Assembly (NCBI GenBank): GCA_023424865.1
Contig: JAFADM010000466.1
Location: 1-16,170, forward strand
Direction of reading: 5' to 3'
Source of the DNA: Bacillota bacterium
GTDB taxonomy: Bacteria > Bacillota_A > Clostridia > DSM-8532
DNA length: 16,170 nucleotides
Of this stretch, positions 5,947-14,357 are shown one piece after another; position 1 is the first letter of the stretch; each line of letters starts with the position of its first letter. Both the position numbers and the translations under genes were made by a program. Under the pieces are notes generated by a model, which worked only from the letters and a program-made list of their open reading frames with translations, made no database searches and was not told where the DNA came from.

Positions 5947-6042
5947 TCACTCTTTTATCCGCTTGTAGGCAACATAGCGGTAATGAACCCCGGCACTTTT
6001 CTGCCAGGCTCCTCCTGAGTTTTTATAAAGCCCGGCTCCCTG
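5947..6042 (-). pseudogene. Possible remnant of a gene 3' end
   Basis: Between the fucosidase and the TIR gene, the minus strand has a 31-codon open stretch with no start codon whose translation looks protein-like: it contains GLYKNSGGAWQKSAG and then VHYRYVAYKRIKE before TGA (5947-5949). An in-frame stop precedes it at 6043-6045. A stretch of 31 open codons is common by chance, so only the aromatic, protein-like composition argues for a remnant. The family is not recognised. Confidence 0.2.
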
Positions 6043-6062
6043 TCAAGATCAGGAAGCCGGGC
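6030..6062 (-). terminator. Terminator hairpin after the TIR gene
   Basis: GCCCGGCT (6030-6037) pairs with AGCCGGGC (6055-6062); after one mismatch, CCTG pairs with CAGG, leaving a 7-nt loop. On the minus strand it is followed by TTTATAAAAA, a modest T-tract, so it probably ends transcription of the gene at 6102-7970. It may also block convergent transcripts from the fucosidase. Confidence 0.65.
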
Positions 6063-6070
6063 ATCTGCTT

Positions 6071-6090
6071 CATAGCTTCCCATAAATCGG
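6071..6090. repeat. Short dispersed repeat, copy 2
   Basis: CATAGCTTCCCATAAATCGG, near-identical to 3520-3538. It lies between the TIR gene stop at 6102 and its terminator hairpin. Confidence 0.5.
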
Positions 6091-6101
6091 GTAATGAGGG
6101 C

Positions 6102-7970
6102 TTATTCCTCCTCAGTAAGCTCCATCAGCGCAACCTGGGGCTGTCCGGGTGTAATTGTCAGATCCACCAGCTTTAAGCTGCCGTTTTCATCGGCTCGCAG
6201 AATTGTCGCGGTAAAATTCTTATCCTTTGGCAACGCCTCCATAAGTGTGTTAAGGTCATTATAATTTTCGCTGGGAAGGCTGTTGATTGCCACAATAATA
6301 TCTCCGGTTTTGTAAAAGTCATGGGACGGCTTGTCAGGCTCATAGCCCACCACCAGAACACCGTAATCGATTCCGGTGGCTCCTGTCTGCTCCACAAAAC
6401 GAATAGCTGCAGGTACATATTCCTCTGTCAGAGGATCCTTGTTTTTCATCTGCATATAAAAGAACTGGAAAGCGGCAACGGCATCTTCCTTCATGCCTGC
6501 GGACAAAAAGTGCAAGGCCTTTCCCCACACCAGATAGGGGTCATCCCCTTCTTTTGGCGCTGTTTTTTCCCTGATTCGGGCTTTCGACTCTTCAAGCTCT
6601 GCCTCAAGCTTCAAAAGCTCATCCTGTGCGGACTGAATAGCCCCTTGCGCATCCAGTGTTTTCTCCACATGCTTTTCCGCTTCCTCCTCAGTAAGGCCCA
6701 TGGTCATCAAAAGCTCTATTAAGGCCCTCTTTTGGGCGAACAAAGCCTGATTTTGATTGCCCACTATTTCAGCGTACGCGTTAAGAAGAGCCTGCTGCTG
6801 GGTATTAATTCTCTCCCAATGGCCTTCTATGGTAACAGGATCCCGAGTCCAAAGGGCCATTTGAGAGGACAGGGAATTGAGTGAGGGCAGAAAGCGGGTT
6901 CTAAACTCCTGCAGTGCCGATTCGTCCACCGGGAGAAAAAGGTCGCAGACACCCAAATAGAGGGCTTCCTTTGCCAGCACCCACAAATCCCGGTTAATGG
7001 CGACAACACGCTTTTTTTCCGAAAGCTCCAGTGAACTGTCAGGACCAAGCAGAAAGGAAAGGGACGTCAACAGTTCCTGCCGTCCCTGCGCCTCTGTTTC
7101 CCCATAGCTTCCAATAGCCTTTAGATCCGCCGCTTTAATCTGGGTGGACGAAAGCTTATCCACAAGCTCCTGTGGGACAGGGTAGCCCTGAGCGGCAGAC
7201 TTATTAAGCGCCTCTTGGGCATATTCCACTTCCAGCTTTAATTTAGAGTAGCCATAGGCATTAGAATCGTTGAGATAGTCCTCACAGGCCGTCAAAACCC
7301 GTTCCGACAAGCTGTAAATATTATCGAGAACCGTCATGTTCATTTCCACGGCATAGAGCAGCTCGGAAACCTGATTTTCCTCCTCACGAGTGGCAGGATA
7401 GGAAGCGGCCGCCCCCTCATTCATGTTAAAAAGAGCCTTGCCTCCCCACAGACCAAAGCCGATAAGGCTTATAAGGAGAACACCGGCCGTAAGCGGAGGG
7501 ATAAAGCCCTTTTTAAATAGAAAGCCTTTAACTCGCCCCAGTATACCCGGCTTGCTTAGCATAAAGCCGCAAAGCTTATCCAAAAAGGCATCGAAAAATT
7601 CCATGGATGCCTGTACACCATTTTGAAGGGACAGCGCCGCTATGTCTTCAGGCAAAGCCTCAGGAAAGGTAAAGCCTCGAAGAAGCACAGGAATCAGATT
7701 TTTTCCCTTTTGAAGCGCATGAGCCACTTCCAGCCGAACCCAGTCCTTTTCGTCCTGACACCGGTCAAGTGCATTGGGAGAAAGAATAACCACAACGTCA
7801 CGACAGGCCTCTATAACGGAATACAGCTTTTCATTAAAGGCTCCGGAACGAAGGGTTTCAACATCATAAAACACCTTATAGCCTCTGGCCGTCAAACGGT
7901 CATACAGATTTTTGGCGCTGTGCTCTCCCCCGTCCCTGCGATAGGATATAAAAACATCATATTTTTCCAT
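6102..7970 (-). CDS. Membrane TIR-domain protein with coiled coil and PDZ-like end
   Basis: The 622-aa product begins with a TIR domain (residues about 3-138): YDVFISYRRDGGE, VFYDVETLRSGAF and SPNALDRC, then KDWVRLEVAHAL. This closely resembles the NAD-cleaving TIR of animal SARM1, and Glu81 in the WVRLEV segment aligns with the catalytic glutamate, so NADase activity is plausible. A basic stretch (KGFLFKKG) and one membrane segment (about 157-175) follow, placing the TIR inside and about 440 residues outside. The outer part is helical, with a coiled coil at about 430-480, a TPR-like helix pair at about 485-530, and a PDZ-like domain at about 534-612 (YGVLVVGYEPD, then GDIIVAINS). This is a receptor-like layout: outer sensor, inner TIR effector. 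The ATG at 7970 has only a weak ribosome site (GGGATGG). Roles in phage defence or stress-triggered NAD depletion are inference; no partner gene stands beside it. Confidence 0.85.
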   Translation of the reverse strand: MEKYDVFISYRRDGGEHSAKNLYDRLTARGYKVFYDVETLRSGAFNEKLYSVIEACRDVVVILSPNALDRCQDEKDWVRLEVAHALQKGKNLIPVLLRGFTFPEALPEDIAALSLQNGVQASMEFFDAFLDKLCGFMLSKPGILGRVKGFLFKKGFIPPLTAGVLLISLIGFGLWGGKALFNMNEGAAASYPATREEENQVSELLYAVEMNMTVLDNIYSLSERVLTACEDYLNDSNAYGYSKLKLEVEYAQEALNKSAAQGYPVPQELVDKLSSTQIKAADLKAIGSYGETEAQGRQELLTSLSFLLGPDSSLELSEKKRVVAINRDLWVLAKEALYLGVCDLFLPVDESALQEFRTRFLPSLNSLSSQMALWTRDPVTIEGHWERINTQQQALLNAYAEIVGNQNQALFAQKRALIELLMTMGLTEEEAEKHVEKTLDAQGAIQSAQDELLKLEAELEESKARIREKTAPKEGDDPYLVWGKALHFLSAGMKEDAVAAFQFFYMQMKNKDPLTEEYVPAAIRFVEQTGATGIDYGVLVVGYEPDKPSHDFYKTGDIIVAINSLPSENYNDLNTLMEALPKDKNFTATILRADENGSLKLVDLTITPGQPQVALMELTEEE

Positions 7971-8026
7971 GGATGCACCATCCCATTTTCAGCTGTCAGG
8001 CAGCCATTAAAACTGGTTACCGGTTT

Positions 8027-8055
8027 AGTTTATCACATGGAGAAGGCCACTGCAA
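8027..8055 (-). promoter_or_regulatory. Probable promoter of the TIR gene
   Basis: On the minus strand TTGCAG (8050-8055) and TAAACT (8027-8032) are 17 bp apart, and TGA precedes the -10 box, giving an extended -10. Matches are moderate (three and four of six). The transcript would start near 8020, about 50 nt before the ATG at 7970, so the TIR gene need not depend on the chemoreceptor upstream. Confidence 0.45.
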
Positions 8056-8150
8056 AAGCGAATTGTGGGGTGAGGTAAATTTGTCTGTCAGGCACGTTCC
8101 ATGCCTTTTAAAAAGTATAAATGCAGTGACATTTTTGCCTATTGCGGAGC

Positions 8151-10184
8151 CTAAACCTTGAACCGGGATACCGCTGACTGAAGCTCGTCGGCAAGGGAAG
8201 CCAGGCCCTGGCTGGCCGATGCAATTTCCTCATAGGAGGCCAGCTGCTGTTCGGCAGCGGAGGACACGGTTTGAGCCTCCAGTTCTCCCTCTCTGCCCAA
8301 ATTTTCAACGGTATTAATAAAGCTCACCAGTTCATGGCCTTCCTGTGTCATACTCTCAATGGAGTCAGTAATCCGGCGTATTTCCCCTGAGAGCTTTTCC
8401 ACCGATCCGGCAATACCCTTGAAAAACTCTTCGGAGGCGGATACGTGACCGATGCCGGATTTGACGCCAAGAGTCTCCTCCTCCGAGGCCTTAACGGTCT
8501 TGTCCATGCTGTCACGGCTTTTTTCTATGAGTTGGCGAATTTGCTGTGCAGCCAGCTTGGCTTCCTGTGCCAGCTTCCTTACCTCATCGGCAACAACGGC
8601 AAAGCCGGTGCCGTTTTCACCTGCTCTGGCAGCTTCTATGGCTGCATTAAGGGACAGCAAATTGGTTTGGGCGGCAATCGCCGTAATAAGATCCACAATA
8701 CGGAAGATTTCTTCAAAATCCGTCTTGAGTAATAAAATAAGTGCTTGAACATTATCGGCGGAGCGTCCTACCTCCACCATCTGTTCCATGGCATTTTTTA
8801 CCACTTCAAGTCCTTTAAGGGACGCCTCCGCTGTTGTGTCGGACAGGAGATCCGCTTCCTGGGAGGACTGGGTAATCCGGTCCAACCCTCTCATAATCTG
8901 TCCGGCTCTCTCAGTGAGATCCTTAAGCGATTCCATCTGGGTCTTCGTTCCCCGGGCCATGGTGTTTATGGAGTCGGCAATCTGATTGGCTGCTGAAGCC
9001 GCTTCCTCGGATATGGCCGTAAGCTCCTGGCTGGAGGAGGCCACCTGCTGTGTTTCCAGTACCACCGTCCCCATTAATTCCTTGAGCTTGTTTCGCATAA
9101 TTTGAAGAGCCTGAGAAGCCTGTCCCAGCTCGTCCCTGGAATTTATGGTTTTGCCCGAGTCCGTTAAATCGCCCTCAGCCATTTTCATGCATTCTTCCTT
9201 GAATAACGTAAAGGGTTTGCTGAACATCCGGCTTACACCAAAGATAACAAGGGTAGCAAGAAGCGAGCAGGCCAGAAGAATCCACAAAAGAATTATGGAA
9301 AGCTCGGCCAAAGCACTCTCAGCCAAGGCCGCAGGCACAGTGACAAGAAATACCCAGGTTCTGCCTCCGGCTAAAGTAATAGGCGTAAAAGTGCCCTTAT
9401 AGACCTCTCCGTTAAGATTCCTGTAATTGCCTCGGATCTGGCTTTTTGTTTGAAGGCTCTCCGCGAAAAGAGCACTTAAATCCGGATCCAGTATTTTACC
9501 TCCGGCAGCCAGCTCTTCGTTCAGGGTATCTTCGGTTAGATTAAGCTTACCCACTGTTTCAGGCATATGAGGATGTGAAAGAACCAACCCGGATTCGTCA
9601 ATAATAACGCCGTATCCGGATTCTAAAAATTCCAGATCCGAGATGAGGGCATCCAGCTTTTCCAGGGCAAAAGAACCGGTAAGCACTCCCAGAAGCCTAT
9701 CTCCATCCTTCACAGGAACAGCCACATTAAAGGCCGTTTTCCCTGTTGTCCTTGAGGTTACAAGCTCGGACACCACAGGCTCTCCAGTGGCCATCGCCTG
9801 CTGAAAATAGGCTCTGTCGGCCAAATCAACTTCTGTACCGTCGGAACGAAGGGCATTTCCGTCAGGAAAGATAAAAACGGCACTCTCCAGTACCTTACTG
9901 CGGCTCCTGCACCATTCAAGGGTTTCAGCCAAGTGGCTGTTTCCAATGGCATCAAGTTTTACCAGCTCATCGGCAAAGTCGGCCTGCTGGGTAAGGGCAA
10001 CCTCAATGTAGGATTCGACACGGCTTGCATATTCTGCTCCCATTGCTTTGGCTGTATCGTCGGTGCTGCCGGACAATGCATTTCTGGAAAAAACTAATCC
10101 TGCTCCGGCCAGCAGGATAAAGAAAACTAAAAAACATGGTAAAAAGATTGCCAACAGCTTGTACTTGATGTGCCTGATGCCCAT
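8151..10184 (-). CDS. Methyl-accepting chemotaxis protein with double-Cache sensor
   Basis: This 677-aa chemoreceptor has a membrane segment at 9-31, an outer double-Cache (dCache) domain at about 36-285 ([21 protein letters not shown], then FNVAVPV and [15 protein letters not shown]), a second membrane segment at about 294-318, a HAMP linker to about 370 and a long cytoplasmic signalling coiled coil. The conserved CheA/CheW-binding tip is at about 500-535 ([20 protein letters not shown], then [13 protein letters not shown]). It senses an extracellular small molecule, commonly an amino acid or organic acid in this family, and controls CheA. The ATG follows GGGGAGG by about 9 nt. It has no C-terminal CheR-tethering pentapeptide. 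It lies 67 bp after perR in the same direction with no clear terminator, so co-transcription is possible. No che or flagellar genes are in the window: it is an orphan receptor. Confidence 0.95.
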   Translation of the reverse strand: MGIRHIKYKLLAIFLPCFLVFFILLAGAGLVFSRNALSGSTDDTAKAMGAEYASRVESYIEVALTQQADFADELVKLDAIGNSHLAETLEWCRSRSKVLESAVFIFPDGNALRSDGTEVDLADRAYFQQAMATGEPVVSELVTSRTTGKTAFNVAVPVKDGDRLLGVLTGSFALEKLDALISDLEFLESGYGVIIDESGLVLSHPHMPETVGKLNLTEDTLNEELAAGGKILDPDLSALFAESLQTKSQIRGNYRNLNGEVYKGTFTPITLAGGRTWVFLVTVPAALAESALAELSIILLWILLACSLLATLVIFGVSRMFSKPFTLFKEECMKMAEGDLTDSGKTINSRDELGQASQALQIMRNKLKELMGTVVLETQQVASSSQELTAISEEAASAANQIADSINTMARGTKTQMESLKDLTERAGQIMRGLDRITQSSQEADLLSDTTAEASLKGLEVVKNAMEQMVEVGRSADNVQALILLLKTDFEEIFRIVDLITAIAAQTNLLSLNAAIEAARAGENGTGFAVVADEVRKLAQEAKLAAQQIRQLIEKSRDSMDKTVKASEEETLGVKSGIGHVSASEEFFKGIAGSVEKLSGEIRRITDSIESMTQEGHELVSFINTVENLGREGELEAQTVSSAAEQQLASYEEIASASQGLASLADELQSAVSRFKV

Positions 10185-10251
10185 AGATAAGATCCTCCCC
10201 CGGTTGCGGCCCCATTCTGCCTGTACATTCGATTATCTCATAGATCCGTCT

Positions 10252-10698
10252 TTAATCGTTATTTGATATGGGTTCTTGTGGTACGTCCTTTATATTATCG
10301 CTATCCTTATGGGTTCTTTGTTCAACACACTGGGGGCACAGTCCGCAAAAATCGATGGTATGATGATGTACCTTACATTGGGACTTTTCCATTACCAGTG
10401 TATCAATAGCATTAAAATAGTCCAGCCATAAATCAACAATCTCCCCGCAGGCAGTGCACTTTAAATGATAATGCGGCTGAACGGCCTGATCATAATATTC
10501 CGGGCTTCCTTTAAACGCCAGCCGCTGAATATCTCCGGCATCAACAAGAAAATTAAGATTTCTGTACACCGTACCCAGACTGATGTTTCTATATTGCTTT
10601 TTAATTTCCTCATAGACATGATAAGCCGTAGGGTGGTTTAAATTTTTAACCACATTCAATACCATCTGCCTCTGAATGGTATGCCTTGTTTTCACCAA
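10252..10698 (-). CDS. perR: Fur-family peroxide-responsive repressor, PerR type
   Basis: The 148-aa product has the winged helix of Fur proteins (SLGTVYRNLNFLVDAG) and the dimerisation domain with two CxxC pairs for structural zinc (Cys81/84 and Cys121/124). All five regulatory metal ligands of Bacillus subtilis PerR are present with exact spacing: His22, Asp70, His76, His78 and Asp89 equal PerR His37, Asp85, His91, His93 and Asp104. The Asp at position 70, where Fur has Glu, favours PerR over Fur. It would repress peroxide-defence genes until iron-catalysed histidine oxidation inactivates it. The N-terminus is about 15 residues shorter than in B. subtilis. AAGGAG (10705-10710) serves either the TTG at 10698 (6 nt) or the GTG at 10695 (9 nt). 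The chemoreceptor gene follows. Confidence 0.88.
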   Translation of the reverse strand: MVKTRHTIQRQMVLNVVKNLNHPTAYHVYEEIKKQYRNISLGTVYRNLNFLVDAGDIQRLAFKGSPEYYDQAVQPHYHLKCTACGEIVDLWLDYFNAIDTLVMEKSQCKVHHHTIDFCGLCPQCVEQRTHKDSDNIKDVPQEPISNND

Positions 10699-10721
10699 TA
10701 ATCGCTCCTTCTCTGCTTTGT

Positions 10722-10758
10722 GCCGATAAGCTTACGGCAATGCGGGTCTATTTGTCAA
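10722..10758 (-). promoter_or_regulatory. Candidate perR promoter with palindrome
   Basis: On the minus strand a perfect TTGACA (10753-10758) precedes a poor -10 TAAGCT (10729-10734) by 18 bp. The -10 lies in a near-perfect palindrome at 10722-10738 (GCCG-A-TAAGCTTA-CGGC on the plus strand, one extra A). The palindrome is not the AT-rich PerR box of Bacillus, so the regulator is unclear. Confidence 0.4.
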
Positions 10759-10818
10759 AAAAACACATAATAAAGACATATATACCCTGCTGACAGCTTT
10801 GAAAGCAAAAAAATTAAA

Positions 10819-11691
10819 TTAACGTGCAGCGAAAAGTCCAAAAAAGCCTGCTGCAACCACTAGAACGGCAAAAATCATTCGGTAAATGGCAAAGACCTTC
10901 ATGGGTTTTTTCTGCAGGTAAGAAATAAACTTTTTAACTACAACCAATGCAACCAGAAAGGAAACAACGAAGCCTACTGCAAGTGAAATTATCTCAGGGG
11001 TGGTCAGGGTGGCAAGGCCGCCGATTTTAATTATTTTAAGACCGCTGATCCCAATCATGACAGGAATGGCCAGGAAAAAGGAGAATTCCGTTGCGGCAAC
11101 GGTAGATAAGCCTGCAATCCATCCTCCAATGATAGTGGATGCGGATCGGGACATGCCCGGAAAAATAGCCAAGCATTGGAAACAACCGATAATAAGAGCT
11201 TGCCGCGGGGTTATATCCAGTTCCCCCATAAGGCTTCCACCCTTATTCGCAAGATTTTTCCCCCTGAAATTGGCTTCCGCATAAATCATGAGAAGTGCTC
11301 CTAAAAACAGGGTTATGGCAACAGGAACCGGAAAGAAAAGGTAATGCTCGGCCAGATCATCCAATGTGAGCTGAGCAATGGCGCCTGGTACGCAAGCCAG
11401 AACTATCATAAGCCAAAATTTAAGCCCGCTGTTTTTAAATGAGGTTTTAACGGGGAAAAAATGAACCAGAGTATCCTTTATTTTAGACCAGTAGAGAAGG
11501 ACAACGGCCAAAATAGCACCAAGCTGTATCACGTAGGTATACATTTCCACATAATTGGCTGTCGTTCCTGAAAAGCCCATAAGATTCTGCACGATTATCA
11601 TATGGCCGGTAGAAGATATGGGAAGAAACTCAGTAATACCTTCCACAATACCAAGAATAAATGATTGAATAATTAACAACAAATCCTCCAT
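10819..11691 (-). CDS. uppP: Undecaprenyl-diphosphatase
   Basis: The 290-aa integral membrane enzyme removes one phosphate from undecaprenyl pyrophosphate, recycling the lipid carrier for peptidoglycan and other wall polymers; overexpression gives bacitracin resistance (old name bacA). Family motifs are complete: EGITEFLPISSTGH near the start, with Glu17, Glu21 and His30 at the same numbers as in the E. coli enzyme, and FPGMSRSAST with Arg182. About eight hydrophobic segments are visible, and length is typical. The ATG at 11691 follows GGGAGT by about 6 nt; a GTG at 11697 would lie directly on that ribosome site and is rejected. It has its own promoter about 90 bp upstream and is probably transcribed alone. 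Confidence 0.95.
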   Translation of the reverse strand: MEDLLLIIQSFILGIVEGITEFLPISSTGHMIIVQNLMGFSGTTANYVEMYTYVIQLGAILAVVLLYWSKIKDTLVHFFPVKTSFKNSGLKFWLMIVLACVPGAIAQLTLDDLAEHYLFFPVPVAITLFLGALLMIYAEANFRGKNLANKGGSLMGELDITPRQALIIGCFQCLAIFPGMSRSASTIIGGWIAGLSTVAATEFSFFLAIPVMIGISGLKIIKIGGLATLTTPEIISLAVGFVVSFLVALVVVKKFISYLQKKPMKVFAIYRMIFAVLVVAAGFFGLFAAR

Positions 11692-11783
11692 AGACACACT
11701 CCCAATAAAATTTGCATCGTGAACACATCACCGAAACCGTACCGATGCCTCTTTCTAAATCAATGTACACGCGTTTCCTAAAC

Positions 11784-11813
11784 ATTATACCGTGTTACAA
11801 CGCAAAAAGTCAC
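11784..11813 (-). promoter_or_regulatory. Promoter of uppP
   Basis: On the minus strand GTGACT (11808-11813, four of six) and a perfect TATAAT (11784-11789) are 18 bp apart. The start would be near 11777, giving a leader of about 85 nt before the ATG at 11691. The leader contains GCATCG and CGATGC arms that could pair, but no known riboswitch is recognised. Confidence 0.6.
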
Positions 11814-11871
11814 GGGAATACAGTAAGCTAATCCTTACTTTTTCTTTAATTTTTCCAGTTTTATTGTATTA

Positions 11872-14259
11872 TTACGGTATTACCGTATGTATTTTAATCA
11901 TCTCTTCTCCCTTATCCATGGCTGACTCAATAAGAACGCCGCCCCTGTCCAGAGTAGTATAAACCTTCGCCCCAAGCTCCACAAGACCTGATACAACCTG
12001 AGGATTGGGATGCCCATACCGGTTTTCACCCGCACTGATAACAGCGGCACTGGGATTGAGTACCCTCAGAAAGTCCGGATCGGATGAGTATTTGGAGCCA
12101 TGATGAGCCACCTTGAGAAGATCGCATTCCTCCAAGGCCGCCTTAAGCTCCTCGTTCTCCAATAAAAGCTTTTCAGAGGGAAACCCCATATCTCCGGTAA
12201 AGAGAGCACTGAAGGAGCCGTAATCCAGCCTTGCAACAAGGGACTGTTCGTTGGAGCCCTTGGATTTGTAAGTGGGCATGCGTTCCTTATCCTTAAGGGG
12301 ATACAGGACGCGAAAGCTCAAATCCTTTTCCTGGTAAATGAGCTCACCCTCCCCCAGGCGCACTACCGGCACGCCTTTGCTTTCTGCCAGCGCTATAAGC
12401 TCCTCCAGACCCGGATCCTCACCGTCGGAAACCACAAGCTTTTTTACCGGCATGTAAGTTAACACGCTCTCAAGGCCGCTGATATGGTCTGAGTGCCCGT
12501 GGGATGCCACCATGATGTCCAGAGAGGAAACCCCCATATCGTAAAGCAGCGGAAGCACCACTCTCTCACCTACATAGTGATCGGTTTTATTCCAGTCGCT
12601 GCCTCCGCCATCCATAAGAATGCTTTTTCCCTTGGGTGTCAGAATGAGAGCACTGTCGCCCTGGCCTACATCCGTAAAATAAAGCTTCAGAGGCTGAGGA
12701 ATAATCCGGGGCAGGGTAATAAAGAGGCCGGCAGCAAGAATAAAGCATGCAAGTACGCCCCTGGCTCGATCTTTCTTAAGCCCCTTAAAGCCAAAGGTTA
12801 GAAAAAGCGCCAGTGCGTAGTACCAGAAAAGCCAATGGAACCCCGGCGTTGCCATTTTAACTTCCGCCCAGGGAATGGATGCTATTTTTTCAGTGAGTCC
12901 AATCATGAGCTTTGTCAGAAGCCCCGCCGGAACGCCAACCAGGCTTCCTGCCCAGGGCAGCGGCGGATACAGAAGGGCAATGAGCGAATACATAAGAGTA
13001 AGAAGCCCTGTGGCAGGAACCACCAGTAAATTGGAAAGAAGCGAAACTGCGGAAAAGGTGTTGAAGCCTACGGCAATAATGGGCAAAACACCGATTTGAG
13101 CTGCCAGCGTGCCTGCCAGAGTATCCTTTAAAAATTTAGGCAGAAAAGCCGGTATACGGTGATAAAGAGGTTTGTAAAACAGCGTAAGCGACAGAGTAGC
13201 TCCAAAGGACAGCAAAAAACCCATGTCGTAGAGCATAAAGGTATTGGAACTCAGCATGATTACGGCTGAAACACCCAAAGAGCAATAAATGTCCGTCTTC
13301 CGCCAGATAAGCGTGCCCGAAAGCATGACGCCGGCCATGACGGCGGCCCGTACCACAGAGGCCTCCATGCCGGTGGCAAAAACATAGAAAACCAGAAAAG
13401 GGGCTGAGAGAAAAGCGGCTCCCCTGGGGCTCAGGCCCATAAGCTGGAATAGGGCTAAAAGAGGAAGCAGAAGGAAGGCGAGGTTGGCCCCAGAAACGGC
13501 CATAACATGGCTGAGACCCGCAACGCGAAAGCTTTCTTCCAGCTCCTCAGGCAAATCGTCAGTGTAGCCGATAAGCATGGCTGCGGCAATAACCGCCTGT
13601 TCCTCGTCCATGGTGCTGTGAAGGGATTGGGTTACCGAAGCCCGGATGCTGTAGCCGGCTTTCTTAAGAAAGAAGCCCCTTTCCTCTCCTGTCAACACCA
13701 GGTTTTCCAGTTTAACACTCATGACTGCGGAGATTCCCCGGCCTGCCAGGAAGCGCCTGTAATCGAAGCCTCCTAAATTGCGCTGTCCGGAAGGCAGCTT
13801 GAGTTTTCCGCTAAGCCTGACACCCACCCCGTAATGTACGGCGGACAGGGGCTTCTTTTCATAAATGGAGATACGCACAAGCCCTCTTCGCTCCAGGTCT
13901 TCTCCGTTAGTCAGAGATTGAACATCGAGGATGAACACCGTTTTTTCCCCATCAAATACCGGCTCATTGGAGAGAATACCTGTAAGCGTTACTTCCTGAC
14001 CGTCCCAGTCGGTAAAGCGGTTATAATAGTAATCCTTGTAAAAACCATGAAGTAAAAAACCAAGCATTAAAAAGGGCAGGCAAAGAAATAAAAAACGGGA
14101 AGAGCTGTTGAACCTCCTGCAAACAAGAAGGAGAGCAGCAGAAAGCAATAAAATCAGTATTAATCCCCATATTTTATAAATTATTCCATCATAGATTATA
14201 ATTCCGCCTGCCATACAAAGAGCGGAAACCGCCAGGGGTCTTTTCAATGAAAATTGCAC
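11872..14259 (-). CDS. comEC: ComEC/Rec2 DNA-uptake channel with metallo-beta-lactamase domain
   Basis: The 795-aa product is full length and has the three expected parts: an N-terminal membrane and DUF4131/OB-like region (about 1-190), the ComEC competence membrane domain (about 220-490) with the signature LSHVMAVSGANLAFLL at 249-264, and a C-terminal metallo-beta-lactamase domain (about 525-775) with FTDVGQGDS, SHGHSDHISG (586-595), GDMG (689-692) and KVAHHGS (716-722). It forms the channel that passes single-stranded DNA into the cytoplasm in natural transformation; the nuclease-like domain probably degrades the other strand. Its metal-binding motif is intact. Start choice is uncertain: the GTG at 14259 touches AAAAGG with almost no spacing, whereas TTG at 14247 (791 aa) has AAAGGTG about 9 nt upstream. 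No comEA or comEB is adjacent. A consensus promoter stands just upstream. Confidence 0.95.
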   Translation of the reverse strand: MQFSLKRPLAVSALCMAGGIIIYDGIIYKIWGLILILLLSAALLLVCRRFNSSSRFLFLCLPFLMLGFLLHGFYKDYYYNRFTDWDGQEVTLTGILSNEPVFDGEKTVFILDVQSLTNGEDLERRGLVRISIYEKKPLSAVHYGVGVRLSGKLKLPSGQRNLGGFDYRRFLAGRGISAVMSVKLENLVLTGEERGFFLKKAGYSIRASVTQSLHSTMDEEQAVIAAAMLIGYTDDLPEELEESFRVAGLSHVMAVSGANLAFLLLPLLALFQLMGLSPRGAAFLSAPFLVFYVFATGMEASVVRAAVMAGVMLSGTLIWRKTDIYCSLGVSAVIMLSSNTFMLYDMGFLLSFGATLSLTLFYKPLYHRIPAFLPKFLKDTLAGTLAAQIGVLPIIAVGFNTFSAVSLLSNLLVVPATGLLTLMYSLIALLYPPLPWAGSLVGVPAGLLTKLMIGLTEKIASIPWAEVKMATPGFHWLFWYYALALFLTFGFKGLKKDRARGVLACFILAAGLFITLPRIIPQPLKLYFTDVGQGDSALILTPKGKSILMDGGGSDWNKTDHYVGERVVLPLLYDMGVSSLDIMVASHGHSDHISGLESVLTYMPVKKLVVSDGEDPGLEELIALAESKGVPVVRLGEGELIYQEKDLSFRVLYPLKDKERMPTYKSKGSNEQSLVARLDYGSFSALFTGDMGFPSEKLLLENEELKAALEECDLLKVAHHGSKYSSDPDFLRVLNPSAAVISAGENRYGHPNPQVVSGLVELGAKVYTTLDRGGVLIESAMDKGEEMIKIHTVIP

Positions 14260-14292
14260 CTTTTCAATAAATTCATTTATTGGTTAATATTT

Positions 14293-14321
14293 CTTATACT
14301 TCATATATCGTGCAATCTCAA
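14293..14321 (-). promoter_or_regulatory. Promoter of comEC
   Basis: On the minus strand TTGAGA (14316-14321, five of six) and TATAAG (14293-14298, five of six) are separated by exactly 17 bp. The start near 14286 leaves only about 27-40 nt before the candidate start codons. It looks like a standard sigma-A promoter rather than a competence-sigma or ComK-controlled one. Confidence 0.72.
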
Positions 14322-14357
14322 CAAAGACTTTAGAGCGTATTTAATTTTTCCGATACC

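Noticed and set aside
7993..8094. Direct repeat CTGTCAGGCA (7993-8002 and 8085-8094)
   Set aside because: Ten bases only, no flanking similarity, compatible with chance.
11821..11855. Plus-strand AGTAAG/CTTACT hairpin followed by T-rich sequence as a terminator
   Set aside because: A 6-bp AT-rich stem, and no plus-strand gene precedes it.
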